DNA from: Kryptolebias marmoratus
Lineage: Eukaryota > Chordata > Actinopteri > Cyprinodontiformes > Rivulidae
Assembly (NCBI RefSeq): GCF_001649575.2
Contig: NC_051448.1
Location: forward strand, 20,905,707-20,969,706
Reading direction: 5' to 3'
Length of the DNA stretch: 64,000 bases
In this document: positions 33,829 through 44,220 of the stretch, in pieces
Layout: each line of letters opens with the position of its first letter
How positions within the stretch are numbered: position 1 is the stretch's first letter
Made by a program: the position numbers and the translations under genes
Notes under the pieces: model-generated
Database searches by the model: none
Seen by the model: the letters and a program-made list of their open reading frames with translations, nothing else
Told to the model about the DNA's origin: nothing

Positions 33829-34812
33829 ATGGAAACAAGAGTTACTGTTAACAGAACTGATGCTGTGACTTATAAACATCCCTGCTATGAGATAGATAAT
33901 TTCAATTACAAATTTACCAAAACGCCTTCTGCTGTATGTGTGATGTTATATGGTTTTCTTACACTATTGTCTGTTGCCACAGTATGTGGAAACCTCCTTG
34001 TAATAATCTCTGTACTTTATTTCAAACAGCTTCACACTCCTACAAACTTCCTCATTCTGTCTCTGGCTGTGACTGACCTGCTTGTAGGAATTATAGTATT
34101 TCCTTTGACCATGGCATTCTCTTTCAGCTTATGTATGTACCATGAAGATTTATTTTGTAAGATAAAAGACATCATTGGAATATATCTTTGCACATGCTCT
34201 ATTTTACACCTATGTTGTATCTCTGTTGACAGATATTATGCAGTGTGTCATCCATTAACATATGAATCTAAAATTAGCCGTAATGTTGTTGTTATTATGA
34301 TTTTTGTAAGCTGGGGTGCTTCTGCACTTATTGGAATTGGAATAACACAAAAATCAAAACAACAATGTCAAGAAACATGTTTTATTAATGTTCTGATGGC
34401 AAACACTCTTGGACCTGTTTTATCATTTTACCTTCCACTTGTCATAATGTTGTGTATTTACCTGAAGATTTTCCTTGTTGCACAAAGACAGGCACGAAGC
34501 ATCCAAGCTAGGATGAAACGTGGAGCAACTGTCAGTAAGATGGAGAGAAAAGCCACCAAAACTCTGGCTATTGTTCTGGGAGTGTTTATTTTTTGTTGTA
34601 CTCCTTTCTTTCTTTATTTTACTGTCCTGCCTTTTACCAACACTTTAATTCTTGTACCTGTGATTGAAACACTTAACTGGCTAGCTCTGACAAACTCAAC
34701 ATTGAATCCATTTATTTATGCTTTTTTTTACAGCTGGTTCAGATCAGCCTTTAGAATTATTATGTCTGAAAAACCATTACATGGAGACTTTACTAACACA
34801 AAGCTCCATTAA
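33829..34812 (+). CDS. TAAR-family olfactory receptor T4 (327 aa), Gly 3.32, Cys 6.48
   Basis: Intact receptor with NRT sequon at N8, C110, DRY at 134-136 in an unusual VDRYYAVCHP setting, P203 (5.50), and NP at 293-294. Asp114 is at 3.29 and Gly117 at 3.32. The helix around it reads KDIIGIYL instead of the RDSFGIYL of T5. Toggle position 6.48 is Cys257 (FCCTPF). W284 (7.40) is kept as in T2, with Leu at 7.43. A Cys-to-Arg change at 231 breaks the otherwise invariant MKCGATVSKME loop-3 stretch. The tail MSEKPLHGDFTNTKLH has diverged from the MSGKILHGEFANTKL of relatives. Start context is 'ttttttag-gtcatc-ATG'. Confidence 0.95.
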   Translation: METRVTVNRTDAVTYKHPCYEIDNFNYKFTKTPSAVCVMLYGFLTLLSVATVCGNLLVIISVLYFKQLHTPTNFLILSLAVTDLLVGIIVFPLTMAFSFSLCMYHEDLFCKIKDIIGIYLCTCSILHLCCISVDRYYAVCHPLTYESKISRNVVVIMIFVSWGASALIGIGITQKSKQQCQETCFINVLMANTLGPVLSFYLPLVIMLCIYLKIFLVAQRQARSIQARMKRGATVSKMERKATKTLAIVLGVFIFCCTPFFLYFTVLPFTNTLILVPVIETLNWLALTNSTLNPFIYAFFYSWFRSAFRIIMSEKPLHGDFTNTKLH

Positions 34813-34881
34813 TTTACTTTTGAAGGTGCAGAAATATAGTTTTAAAATTTCAAAACCAGTTCAAATGATAATTTAATAAAT

Positions 34882-34932
34882 ATGTCTAGAAACATTTTAC
34901 ATGGTCATTTTTCTAAGACAAAACTGCATTGA
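34882..34932 (+). pseudogene. duplicated C-terminal relic of a TAAR gene
   Basis: Seventy bases after the T4 stop, an ATG-to-stop stretch reads MSRNILHGHFSKTKLH and then TGA. It aligns with the last 16 residues of the cluster receptors (T3 has MSGKILHGEFANTKLQ). The 3' UTR-like text after it ('gtgcacaaaattgttttgaaatgtc') also parallels that after the T4 stop. No receptor body precedes it, so this is a local tandem duplication of the 3' end, or the leftover of a deleted or unequally recombined copy. Confidence 0.75.
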
Positions 34933-35221
34933 ATTTTTGTGTGCACAAAATTGTTTTGAAATGTCTAAAACACAACTGACTGATAATAAGGCTTAGTATA
35001 TCTCAAAAATAGTAGCCCACTTTTAATTAATTTGTATTTAAGAAGAGTGCTTGAACCTAAAGGTCACTAGTAATTGTTCTGCTAAGAAAAAGATAAGATA
35101 TGAGTTCGGCTTGACACAAAATACCTTTTGTTTTTTTCCTACTACAGATAAAGTCTGTTGTGATACAATAAATCAGATGTTATCAAATTGTGGTCCATTT
35201 CCCTCATGCAGCATAAAACTG

Positions 35222-35638
35222 TTAGAATTTGGGGTTTTGCTTTCATTGTCTTCATGTTTCTGTTTGAGATTATTGTTTATTTTATTCAGTTAGTCTGGTC
35301 CTACTTCTAGTTCCTTGTGTCTTGTCATTATTCACCTCTCATCATTCAGTCACTTGTTTCCCTGCCACGCCCATCTCCACCTGCTCCTCGTTATCACTCA
35401 CCTGTGCCCACTTCACCTAATTCACCTTCACCTTACTTGCTGGTTCATTTCTCTATTTTCCTGATGTCTGGTTCTGCTCGTCTCGTGCCCATGTCCGTTC
35501 AGTTTTTGTATCTAGTTTTCTTCCTGCTGCCACATCAGCCTTTGTTTTTGGTTCTTTTATTTTAATAAATTATTGTCCCTTTTTTCATCATGAGTCTGCG
35601 CTCTGGGTTCGCCTCCTTCTCCCCGCACCATGACAAAA
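35222..35638 (+). repeat. dispersed repeat family A, plus copy
   Basis: Same order as 14100-14660: 'ccacgcccatctccacctg', 'cctgtgcccacttcacc', 'gctgccacatcagcctttg', 'tttaataaattattg', 'gagtctgcgctctgggttc', 'caccatgac'. Interrupts the homology between T4 and T5 3' flanks, so it arrived after the duplication. Confidence 0.7.
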
Positions 35639-36189
35639 ATAGCTGACTTCAGATTGTGATTTTTTTTTTTTACGCCAGTCCTTGAATTTCATGAAATTAA
35701 GTTTTATTTTATAAACTTATTGAACTGACTGGTTTTAGTTTTTTGTTTTTTCAACGAATTAAAATTGTAAGTTAAGCTAAATGCTTGTCTATATAAATTT
35801 AGGGAACTGTATTTCAACATTTGGTAATTGTTTTACTTTGTCTTTATATTTCCACATTTACTTTTTTATTGTTTGTTTTTATTTAAACTATGCTACTATT
35901 ATTTTATATAAAGTCTCTCAATAATCCTATTCTTTACAGATTTTCTTTGTGTGTGTGTATGTGTGTATGTGTGGAACTTTTATCATTTCTCCCATGACAT
36001 TCTACAAGGTTTTGCAATGGAAAATTGCATGCAGTAAAGTAAATAAGGTTGCAGTAGTTCATTTGCAAAAATAATATTAAGAGTAAAATAAAAACATTTT
36101 AGATATAAAAACATGTTTAAAAATAAAAATAAACAGAAATTTAAACAAAACAACTGGACTTTTATTCTGTAACTGAAGACGTTTTGCGG

Positions 36190-36600
36190 TCCAACATGTG
36201 AAGTGAAGTGAAGTGAGATTTATTTATATAGCACTTTTCAGCAACAAGGCGATCCAAAGTGCTTTGCAACAGAAACAAAACCAGAATCCAATACAGAATG
36301 AAACCCAAAAAAGAAAAACACAACAATCATGTATTCTAAATGAATAAAGTATAATCTAAATGAAATATAGGATAATCTAAATAAAATCACGAAACCAGAC
36401 ATATCTAAGCATGAGCTGAGACAGTCAAAATAGTAGCTAAACTAAACAACAATTAGGAATCTAACAATCTAACAATATCTAAAGTATGAGCTAAGATAAA
36501 ATAAACTAAACTAAATGTACAGAACTGAACTAAATGTACAGGAGGGCTAAATAAGCTAAGACATGACAATGCTAAAACTAACGGTACCAAACTTTCTNGA
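36190..36600 (-). repeat. LINE 3'-tail-like repeat
   Basis: Reverse of the type at 1-172: 'atttatttatatagcacttttcagcaacaaggc' with a (GAAGT)n-type run at 36196-36215 at its outer end. One N at 36598 next to a G run marks a sequencing uncertainty. Confidence 0.45.
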
Positions 36601-37580
36601 GGGGGGGGTTGGAGTGAGAGAGATGACTCAGAAACAGCAGAAACAGAGTGCGCGTATGTGTGTGTACGTAGAGGCAGTGGGGTGAGTGTTTGCAGATAGG
36701 TCCATGAATCACAACACAGAGGTGGAGGTTTATTATTTCAAAACTGGAGAAAACAAAATCCAAGTTTTAAACTGCTAATAACCTTAAGGTGGGAAGCGAA
36801 TGAAAATAATCTGCATATGAGTTTAGCTTGCATAAATGAAGCATACAGTTTTGAGCTTGAAACTCAACTCTTTCCAGTTTTGAATTGATAAAAATTCCCA
36901 GATGAGAATCGAAACATCTGTAACTACAGATTAGAAATTAAATACTCATACTTCGTATATATTACCAGTATCTATAATTCAACATTTTGGAACAAAGCAA
37001 ATGTACTAAAACAGACTGTGTGGATTTATGCTTTTGATTTCCTCAAACATCGAAAGGTTTTTCGACCATCACAGAACACGAGTATCTGAATCACAGCAAA
37101 AATTTTTGGTTGCGCTTAAAAAGAGTGCCGTATAAACAAGGCCTGAGTTTCACAGAAACTCTAGAAAGCATCACTTCTGTGAGCCAGACAAACAAAGACA
37201 CAGATGACACAATATTGGGAGGAGAGTAACCGTATATGCATGTGAATCTAGCTGGCATAAGGGAGCATTCCATGCAGTTAAAATATTGCAGCTTCACCCT
37301 CTCCAGTTCTAATTAAGAATGCATTCTTATGAGAGTAAAAATATCTTCAAATTCAGAACAAAAATCCAGTTGCATTGTTTTTTTAAAAAAAAAAAAAGGA
37401 TTTATCAGGTATTTAGTTTGTACACAGACATTTTTTATCAGAGCTGCAATTATGTCTAATCCTGTTGAACTGAGATGAAGAAAGGTTTTTCTGAATGAAA
37501 GTCGATGATAGAATTAACCATGTAAAGTAGAATTTTATCTAAAGGTTTTCTATAATGGCGGCATAGCAGAGCAGTAGTTA
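36601..37580. other. AT-rich intergenic, no gene recognised
   Basis: Phrases such as 'gtttcacagaaactctagaaagcatc' show no known repeat. An A run lies at 37386-37397. Confidence 0.3.
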
Positions 37581-37589
37581 AAGCTGTGT

Positions 37590-38250
37590 CAGGGTTTGAC
37601 AACTAGTCAACGACGAGCAGCAAGAGGACAGACAGACTCAGGAGACGCAGCGTAAAGGTAAGTGAGTTTATTTACAGTGCACAAGTGAACCCAAGACCAG
37701 TATCTGGAAGGGAAGGCAGATGGTGAGTATTTGTTTAACTGCTCGCAGGTTGTGTTGGTAATTGTTCGTTTAGTGATAGTTGTTTGTCTTACAGGAGAGT
37801 GTTGAGGATTGGCTTGGAGGAGCGTGGTACCAGTCATGGTTGGAGGAAAAGGCTTCCCAGTGATTTGGTTGGGGACGGAGAGGTAAGTACTTCCAGTACA
37901 CAGGTTCTCGGAGGAGGCAGACAGGTAGCGTTGCAGACAGGCTCGAGTGACTGGCTTCAGAATCTTCAGGCGGCAGCCAGTGACTCGGATCAGACAGGGC
38001 TCAGGGTTACTCTGAGAGCAGACGTAGAACACGAAAACATGAGTACACGAGAGACTGTTTAAATCTCTAGTAGGCTGAGTAGCTTTACCCAAGGCAAGCG
38101 ATGCTCCAGCGCCAGTCTGATCCAAATGGCCACCTTAAGTATGCAGCCACTCTGATGAGCCAGATTCTCTGCAGCTGCAGGCAGCCAATGGGAGAACAGG
38201 AACCAGCAACCAGAAAGCAGATTCACCAAACACCACAAGCTGTTGCCTCA
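37590..38250 (+). repeat. dispersed repeat family B, copy 3
   Basis: 'cagcgtaaaggtaagtgagtttatttacag' then 'gtcttacaggagag' and an end with 'atgctccagcgccagtctgatcc', in the same order as copies at 9964 and 13345. Frames on both strands (up to 172 codons) are not supported by any domain. Confidence 0.55.
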
Positions 38251-38269
38251 CAGCAAGAATAAGAATAGT

Positions 38270-38385
38270 TGCATAGATGGACAGATCTGAAAAATGCAGT
38301 TTGGAAATGCCATACATCAAAACAGACAGCTTGAGCAGTTTACTTAGGAATAGTGGGTCGAAGTACCTGTTGGCAAATGCATCAA
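38270..38385 (+). pseudogene. short Tc1-like transposase fragment
   Basis: 'aaaaatgcagtttggaaatgccatacatcaaaac' and 'ggaatagtgggtcgaagtacctgttggcaaatgc' parallel 33058-33150 of the Tc1 relic (NAVW...RQ...EEWA). Too short to assign a frame. Confidence 0.35.
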
Positions 38386-38429
38386 TCTATCCATTTTACC
38401 TGCTTTACCCAAAGAAAATCCTGCCAAAC

Positions 38430-39060
38430 CATACCTATCAAATGCAGTAATGTCAGTATGAAGTAAAGAAGTTGCTTCTTGTCAGTGATCGCTAAAAAAG
38501 GTGCTGCTCCAAAATATTAAATTAGGGGTATCATCATGCATGGGTATCATCATCATGCAATTTTTATTTCTTTAATTAAATAAAATATTCAGTTGAATCA
38601 ATACTCAAATCAATAATTTCCTCATCTCCTGGTAAACTGATACATTCAGCAGTTTCAGGACCATCACCAAATACTGGCTTTGTTCAGCACCTATACATTT
38701 ATATAGTAACACAGATGTTTTTCAGATGAGAAAACAATGACAGTCCAAAGCAACAATGTCATGCAAAAGTGTAGAGGTTGACAAAGTAGAATTCTGTCCC
38801 ACATATATGGAAACTTTAAAATAGACTTGTTTTAAAAACCCAACAAATTAGATAAATGTGCCCCCATTTGTCTAGCCATTAGCCTAACCTGGACAAACAT
38901 TTCTGCCCTTTTTTTGTATTCCTTGCTTGATGATGAAATTCATGGCTGGTAAGGTAGACTAGACTATACTGTTAAACATGGAATAAAAATAATGGATATA
39001 AAAACACTTGTCAGTTGAAGAGAAAATTATTTTATTTTTATTATTGTGGAAAACTACAAA
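38430..39060. other. duplicated upstream flank of T5
   Basis: Partner of 2310-2960. Differences are scattered substitutions and small indels. Confidence 0.75.
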
Positions 39061-39070
39061 CAAAGCCATC

Positions 39071-39225
39071 TGTGTTTGTACCTCTAAAAGTGTGATGTAT
39101 AGACACACATAGATGTTGCATCATTGGTCATTACTGCTTTCAGATGGGATACAGTTCCCAGTTCTCATTGGATAACAGTATGCAAGGAGTACATAATAAA
39201 GATTTAAATACAGAGACTCCTGAGG
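39071..39225 (+). promoter_or_regulatory. conserved upstream block of T5
   Basis: Box form 'ttctcattggataaca' (about 39162-39177), and the TATA-like part has drifted to 'aataaagatttaaatacagag'. Same 198-bp distance to ATG as T1. Confidence 0.5.
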
Positions 39226-39364
39226 CACAAAGCTACAAACAGCAAATTATAAACAATTTATTACTCAGTCTGTAAATCATGTACATCTGAAAGATTGTGT
39301 TGAATGTGATTGCTCTGTAGTGTTGTCTGTTTTTAAAATGAATTGCATCAATTTTTAAATTATC

Positions 39365-40324
39365 ATGGAAACAGGAGTAACGTATATGCATCCCTGCTAT
39401 GAGAAAAACAATTTCAGTTACAAATTTACAACAACCCCTTCTCCTGTATGTGTGATATTATATGTTTTCCTTACACTTTTATCTGTTGCCACAGTATTTG
39501 GAAATCTCCTTGTGATAATCTCTGTGTTTTATTTCAAACAGCTCCACACTCCTACAAACTTTCTCATTCTGTCTCTGGCTGTGACTGACCTGCTTGTAGG
39601 GATCATAGTATTTCCATTGACCATAGCATTCTCGTTTAGCTTATGTATGTACCAAGAAAACTTATTTTGTAAGATACGGGACAGCTTTGGAATATATCTT
39701 TGCACATGCTCTATTTTACACCTATGTTGTATTTCAATTGACAGATATTATGCAGTGTGTCAGCCATTAACATATAAATCTAAAATCAGCCGTCATGTTG
39801 TTGTCTTCATGATTTTTGTAAGCTGGGGTGCTTCTGCACTTATTGGAATTGGAGCAACACCAAAATCAGAGGACAAATGTCAAGAAACATGCTTTATTGA
39901 TGTTTTGATGGCAAACACAATTGGACCTGTTTTATCATTTTACCTTCCACTTGTCATAATGTTGTGTATTTACCTGAAAATTTTCCTTGTTGCACAGAGA
40001 CAGGCACGAAGCATCCAAGCCAGGATGAAATGTGGAGCAACTGTCAGTAAGATGGAGAGAAAAGCAACCAAAACTCTGGCTATTGTTCTGGGAGTGTTTA
40101 TCTTTTGTTGGACTCCTTTCTTTGTTTGTTTTACCGTCTTGCCATTTACTAGCAATTCAGTACGTGTTCCTGTACTTGATGCACTTATTTGCCTTGCGCT
40201 GACAAACTCAACATTGAATCCATTTATTTATGCTTTTTTTTACAGCTGGTTCAGATCAGCCTTCAGAATTATTATGTCTGGAAAATTATTATATGGTGAG
40301 TTTGCTAACACAAAGCTGCATTAG
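39365..40324 (+). CDS. TAAR-family olfactory receptor T5 (319 aa), Gly 3.32, Trp 6.48
   Basis: Full receptor lacking the N-terminal sequon block, like T1 (METGVTYMHPCYE). C102 (3.25), Asp106 (3.29), Gly109 (3.32), DRY at 126-128, P195 (5.50), CWTP with W249, and NP at 285-286 are present. Cys 7.40 and Leu 7.43. TM1 carries VFGN instead of the VCGN of the other five. Upper TM7 is the most divergent of the set (RVPVLDALICLALTN). The start is preceded by 'tttttaaattatc-ATG', so the acceptor-like AG seen in all other copies has changed. If that AG is a used splice site, T5 expression may differ. Reading frame intact. Confidence 0.94.
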   Translation: METGVTYMHPCYEKNNFSYKFTTTPSPVCVILYVFLTLLSVATVFGNLLVIISVFYFKQLHTPTNFLILSLAVTDLLVGIIVFPLTIAFSFSLCMYQENLFCKIRDSFGIYLCTCSILHLCCISIDRYYAVCQPLTYKSKISRHVVVFMIFVSWGASALIGIGATPKSEDKCQETCFIDVLMANTIGPVLSFYLPLVIMLCIYLKIFLVAQRQARSIQARMKCGATVSKMERKATKTLAIVLGVFIFCWTPFFVCFTVLPFTSNSVRVPVLDALICLALTNSTLNPFIYAFFYSWFRSAFRIIMSGKLLYGEFANTKLH

Positions 40325-40970
40325 CTTACTTTAAAAGGTGTAAAAAAAATCATTTAAAAAAATCAAAAACTTACCAAGATAATAAAACCGATTGTATCTC
40401 TATAATAATAGCCTACTTTTAACAAATTTGTGTTTAAGAAGGGTGCACAAACCTAAAGGTTGCTAGTAATTGCGTAGCTTAGGATAAAATACCGTATGCT
40501 TTTTTTCCAACACAGATCAAGCCTAATTCAGATAACATAATTCAGATATTGTCAATTTGTGGTCCATCTCACTTATGCAGCATGAAACAACTGGCAACAG
40601 ACCACAAAAGACATGGGTCTTTGAGTCACTACTTGAACTTTATGTAATGTTTTTTTATTTATGTTTATAACAGAAAATATTCTTACTGAACTTTTAGTTC
40701 ATTGTTTTTGCAACAAATGAAATTTGTAACCTAAGTTAATAATTATAATCTACAGAACTATATTACATTTAAACATTTGTTTATTGTTTTATTTTGTCTG
40801 TTTTCAGAATTACTCATTTTATTGTTTGTTTTAATTTGGAATATATTATATTATGTAGAGTTCCTCATTTATCTGACTTTTTACAGATTTCTGTGTGAGT
40901 GGAACTTTTATCATTCCTACCACGACGTTCTACAAGTTGTTTCAATGCAAAATTGCATGCAGTAAAGTAA
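40325..40970. other. duplicated 3' flank of T5
   Basis: Serves as the least interrupted version of the 3' flank shared with T1, T3 and T4, ending near 'aattgcatgcagtaaag' (40951). Confidence 0.6.
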
Positions 40971-42345
40971 AAAAAAGAATGGAATTAAAAAAATAATTAT
41001 TACAAGAGCATATTTTAAAAAGTAATACAGATTAAAAAAAACATTTTCAAATAGTAAAGTAAAAATAATTTTAAAATATTTTTAAAAACAAAACTGCTGG
41101 ACATCCCATCTGGTTAGCTTTCTAAATTCAAAACTGGAGTAAATAGAGTGTGCACTCGTTATGTAACAGTGTATGTCATGCAGTTTAAACCTTGGATTTC
41201 CACACTGTCCCGTTTTGAATTTAGAAAGCTCCCCAGTTAGGAAGTAAAACAACTTCAGCTAGGTCAATCACCAAGTCTCAACTCCTGAAAAAAATAAATT
41301 AAAAAATAACTGTAGTGTGTTAATTTAAAAGACAAAATGTTACTTGAAGAAAGCAAGATTTAAAACCTGTACTGGAACTAGCCTACGCAGACAGTGGTCC
41401 TCTTCCGACTTTAACTTCTGGGTTTTCATTGGGATATGCAGTCCTTTAAACAGCCTATGTAAATTGACAGCCAGATAAATACACTTTTCTTAGGAAAATT
41501 CTCAACTGGTTATCTTCCATGCATTTATTTGCTCCAAAAGGTTAAAACTGAAACCAAAAAACAGAATGCACTGAAACATTTTAGCCTAACTTCCAACTCA
41601 GATTCATAAAACAAAATTATTATTTAAACTCACAAACTAATATGTGGAAAAAAAATCTATGTGGATTGAAAATCTGCGTATCAGTCTTTGTGATTCTTAA
41701 GTTTTACTTCATAAGAAGTCACATGACTGTCTCACATGAAACAATAAGATAAAAATCTCACTTCTCACCAGTAACATATGTTAAAACTAGTTGGAAAACC
41801 TAAGAAAACAATTGCAGGACTGCATGAGCGGAATGCATAAAAACTCCACTGTTACCTGTTTTCTCACAACCCTTTTTAATCTGGTAATTTTTAATGACCT
41901 TTGAGTTTACATTGATTGAAAGTAAACAGTTAAAGAAACCTGACACTGTGGTTTAATGCAAATCTGCACATTTTGAAATAGACTTCAAAGAAGCTGAAGT
42001 CAAAATGGCACTTCACTAACTTTTATTAATAAGACTTTTATCTAACCTTGAGAGACAGCCTGCTTACATACAGTACAAGGAAGCCCAGAACTGTATATTA
42101 TTTGCATTTTAATAGTAGAGAAAAAGAGTAACCCCAGGTTTCTTTCTTTATAGTACTATAGCTGGTCTGATGGCAAGTCCTAGCTCTTTTGAACCATGTT
42201 ACTGTTCAGTAGTGATGACATGAGATTTTTTTATGAATAAAATTGTTTTATGTTTTACTCATTTTGGATCTGTATGATGTGTCTTTAGTGAATGGATATG
42301 TACCACAAGTCTTTAAGGATTAGTAAATTAATTTTGGAGCTCTGG
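40971..42345. other. AT-rich intergenic, no gene recognised
   Basis: No repeats with defined ends and no frame with a domain. Confidence 0.35.
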
Positions 42346-42349
42346 CCAA

Positions 42350-42930
42350 TTATAAACCTGCTGTGTATGTAGTTTTCTCTTCATCAAAAAAAAAGCCTAG
42401 GAACTGTCTAAAGCAATAGATGAGGGGCACAGAGAACAGGGGCATTATCCTTAACCCCCTCTGAGACATAATAGGCATTGATTTCTTTGACCCTCTTGGA
42501 CACAAAGAGATGAGAAGCCTCGACTTCTTCGACCCTCTTGGAAACCCTGGACACTGGGGAGCATGGGGTCCTAGAGACTCTGGAGTGTGGGACCCTGACG
42601 ACAGGATAGTCTGGGAGCTCAAAGGCATAGGCAGACTGGAGTCCATTGGTGACTGGAGCAGACTGGAGCCCATAGATGACTGGACCGGACTGGATCTCAT
42701 GAGTAACTTGAGCAAAGGGTGGCACTAAGGACTCAGAACAAGACTCTGGAGCTGGCACCGGGGACTTTGAGGAGGAGTCTGGAGACTAGAGCATGTGAAG
42801 CATGGACTTAAGCATGTAGAGTAGGAAATCGAGCCACAGGGAGCACAGCAGGCAGCAATGGGGACACGAAGAGCACTGCAGCTGTCGGAGACCCACACAC
42901 AGGGAACACTGGGAAACTGAAACAAGATAT
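42350..42930 (-). other. low-complexity imperfect repeat region
   Basis: Imperfect copies of a 'gactggagyccat' phrase (42635-42690) lie within minus-strand frames of 121 and 116 codons that overlap in two frames. Both frames are Ser/Pro-rich and internally repetitive (for example SSPVQSSMGSSLLQSPMDSS), which follows from the DNA repeat. No domain, no start context I trust. Probably not a gene. Confidence 0.35.
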
Positions 42931-42991
42931 AAACAGCAATAAGATTATTGTTAATAATTATTATTAATTAATTATAGAAACACAAATGGTG

Positions 42992-43101
42992 TCATGATTT
43001 CTAGTATTTTTTGAGTTTGTTCTTAGTTTTGGTTTTGGGTTCTTGTTTTTCTGCTTTCTTGGGTTGTTTTAGTTTATTTTGTTCCTTGTACTTCTGTCAG
43101 T
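42992..43101 (+). repeat. family A copy, left piece (split by LINE)
   Basis: T-rich left part of a family A element. It continues at 46418 after the LINE. Ends with the target duplication tacttctgtcagt (43089-43101). Confidence 0.75.
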
Positions 43102-44220
43102 TGACAGCACCGCCCCTCTCTTCACCCGAGTGTCCAAAACATGCGGCCGCAGATCAGATGAAACAACAACAAAGTCGATCATTGAACTGCGACCTAGGGT
43201 GTCCTAGTGCCAAGACCACATATGGACACCCTTATGTTTGAACATGGTGTTTGTTATGGACAATCCATGACGAGCACAGAAGTCCAACAACATAACACCG
43301 CTCGGGTTCAGATCAGGGAGGCCATTCCTCCCAACCACACCCCTCCAGGTCTCACTGTCATTGCCCACGTGAGCATTGAAGTCCCCCAGCAGAACAAGGG
43401 AGTCCCCAGGAGGGGCACTCTCCAGTAACTCTTCCAAGGACTCCAAAAAGGGTGGGTAATCTGAACTGCTGTTCGGCGCATAAATGCAAACAACAGTCAG
43501 GACCCGTCCCCCCACACGTAGGCAGAGGGAGGCTACTCTCTCATTCACCAGGGTAAACCCCAATGTACAGGCACCAAGATGGGGGGCAACAAGTATACCC
43601 ACCCCTCCTCGGTGCCTCTCACCATGGGCAACAGACTGAAACAGTGTCCAACCCCTCTAAATGAGACTGGTTTCAGAGCCGTGCATTGAGGTGAGCCCAA
43701 CTATTTCCAGCCGGAACCTCTTAACCTCACACACAAGCTCAGGCTCCTTCCCCACCAGAGAGGTAACATTCCATGTCCCAACAGACAGCTTCTGTAGCCA
43801 AGGATCAGACCGCCAAGGTCCCCGCCTTTGGCCACTACTTATCCCACATTGCACCCGACCCCTTTGGCCCCTCCCATAAGTGGTGAGCCCATGGGAAGGA
43901 GGACCCACGTCTCCTCTTCGGCCTATGCCCGGCCGGGCTCCATGGGCGAAGGCCCAGCCTCCAGGCGCTCGCTAACGTGCCCCACCTCCAGGACTGGTTC
44001 CAGAGTGGGGCCCCGGTGACCCACGTCCAGGCGAGGGAACACTGTTTCCAATTCTGTGACTCATCATAAGGGGTCTTTGGGCTGCACTTTGTCTGATCCC
44101 TCAACTAGGACCTGTCTGCCTTGGGTGACCCTACTAGGGGCATGTAGCCCCTGACAGCATAGCTCCTAGGATCATTGAGACACTCAAACCCCTCCACCAC
44201 AATAAGATGGCAGCCCAGGG
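43102..44220 (-). mobile_element. Rex3/RTE-like LINE, inverted 5' segment (endonuclease)
   Basis: The minus strand holds the 5' UTR-like start ('ccctgggctgccat' near 44219) and then the APE endonuclease: LSVGTWNVTSLVGKEPELV (43657-43908), then [34 protein letters not shown] and [12 protein letters not shown] (43204-43602). It ends in IDFVVVSSDLRPHVLDTR near 43110-43160 and 'ctgtcaactgac'. The catalytic GDFN motif is intact; frames are shifted between blocks. The next codons of the element continue on the plus strand at about 44221, so the 5' third is inverted relative to the rest. Confidence 0.85.

Larger units (their letters stand above)
34813..36045. other. duplicated 3' flank of T4
   Basis: Matches the T5 3' flank in two parts (34975-35220 and about 35640-36045), split by a family A insertion at 35222-35638. 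A (TG)n-like run lies at 35948-35972. Confidence 0.6.
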
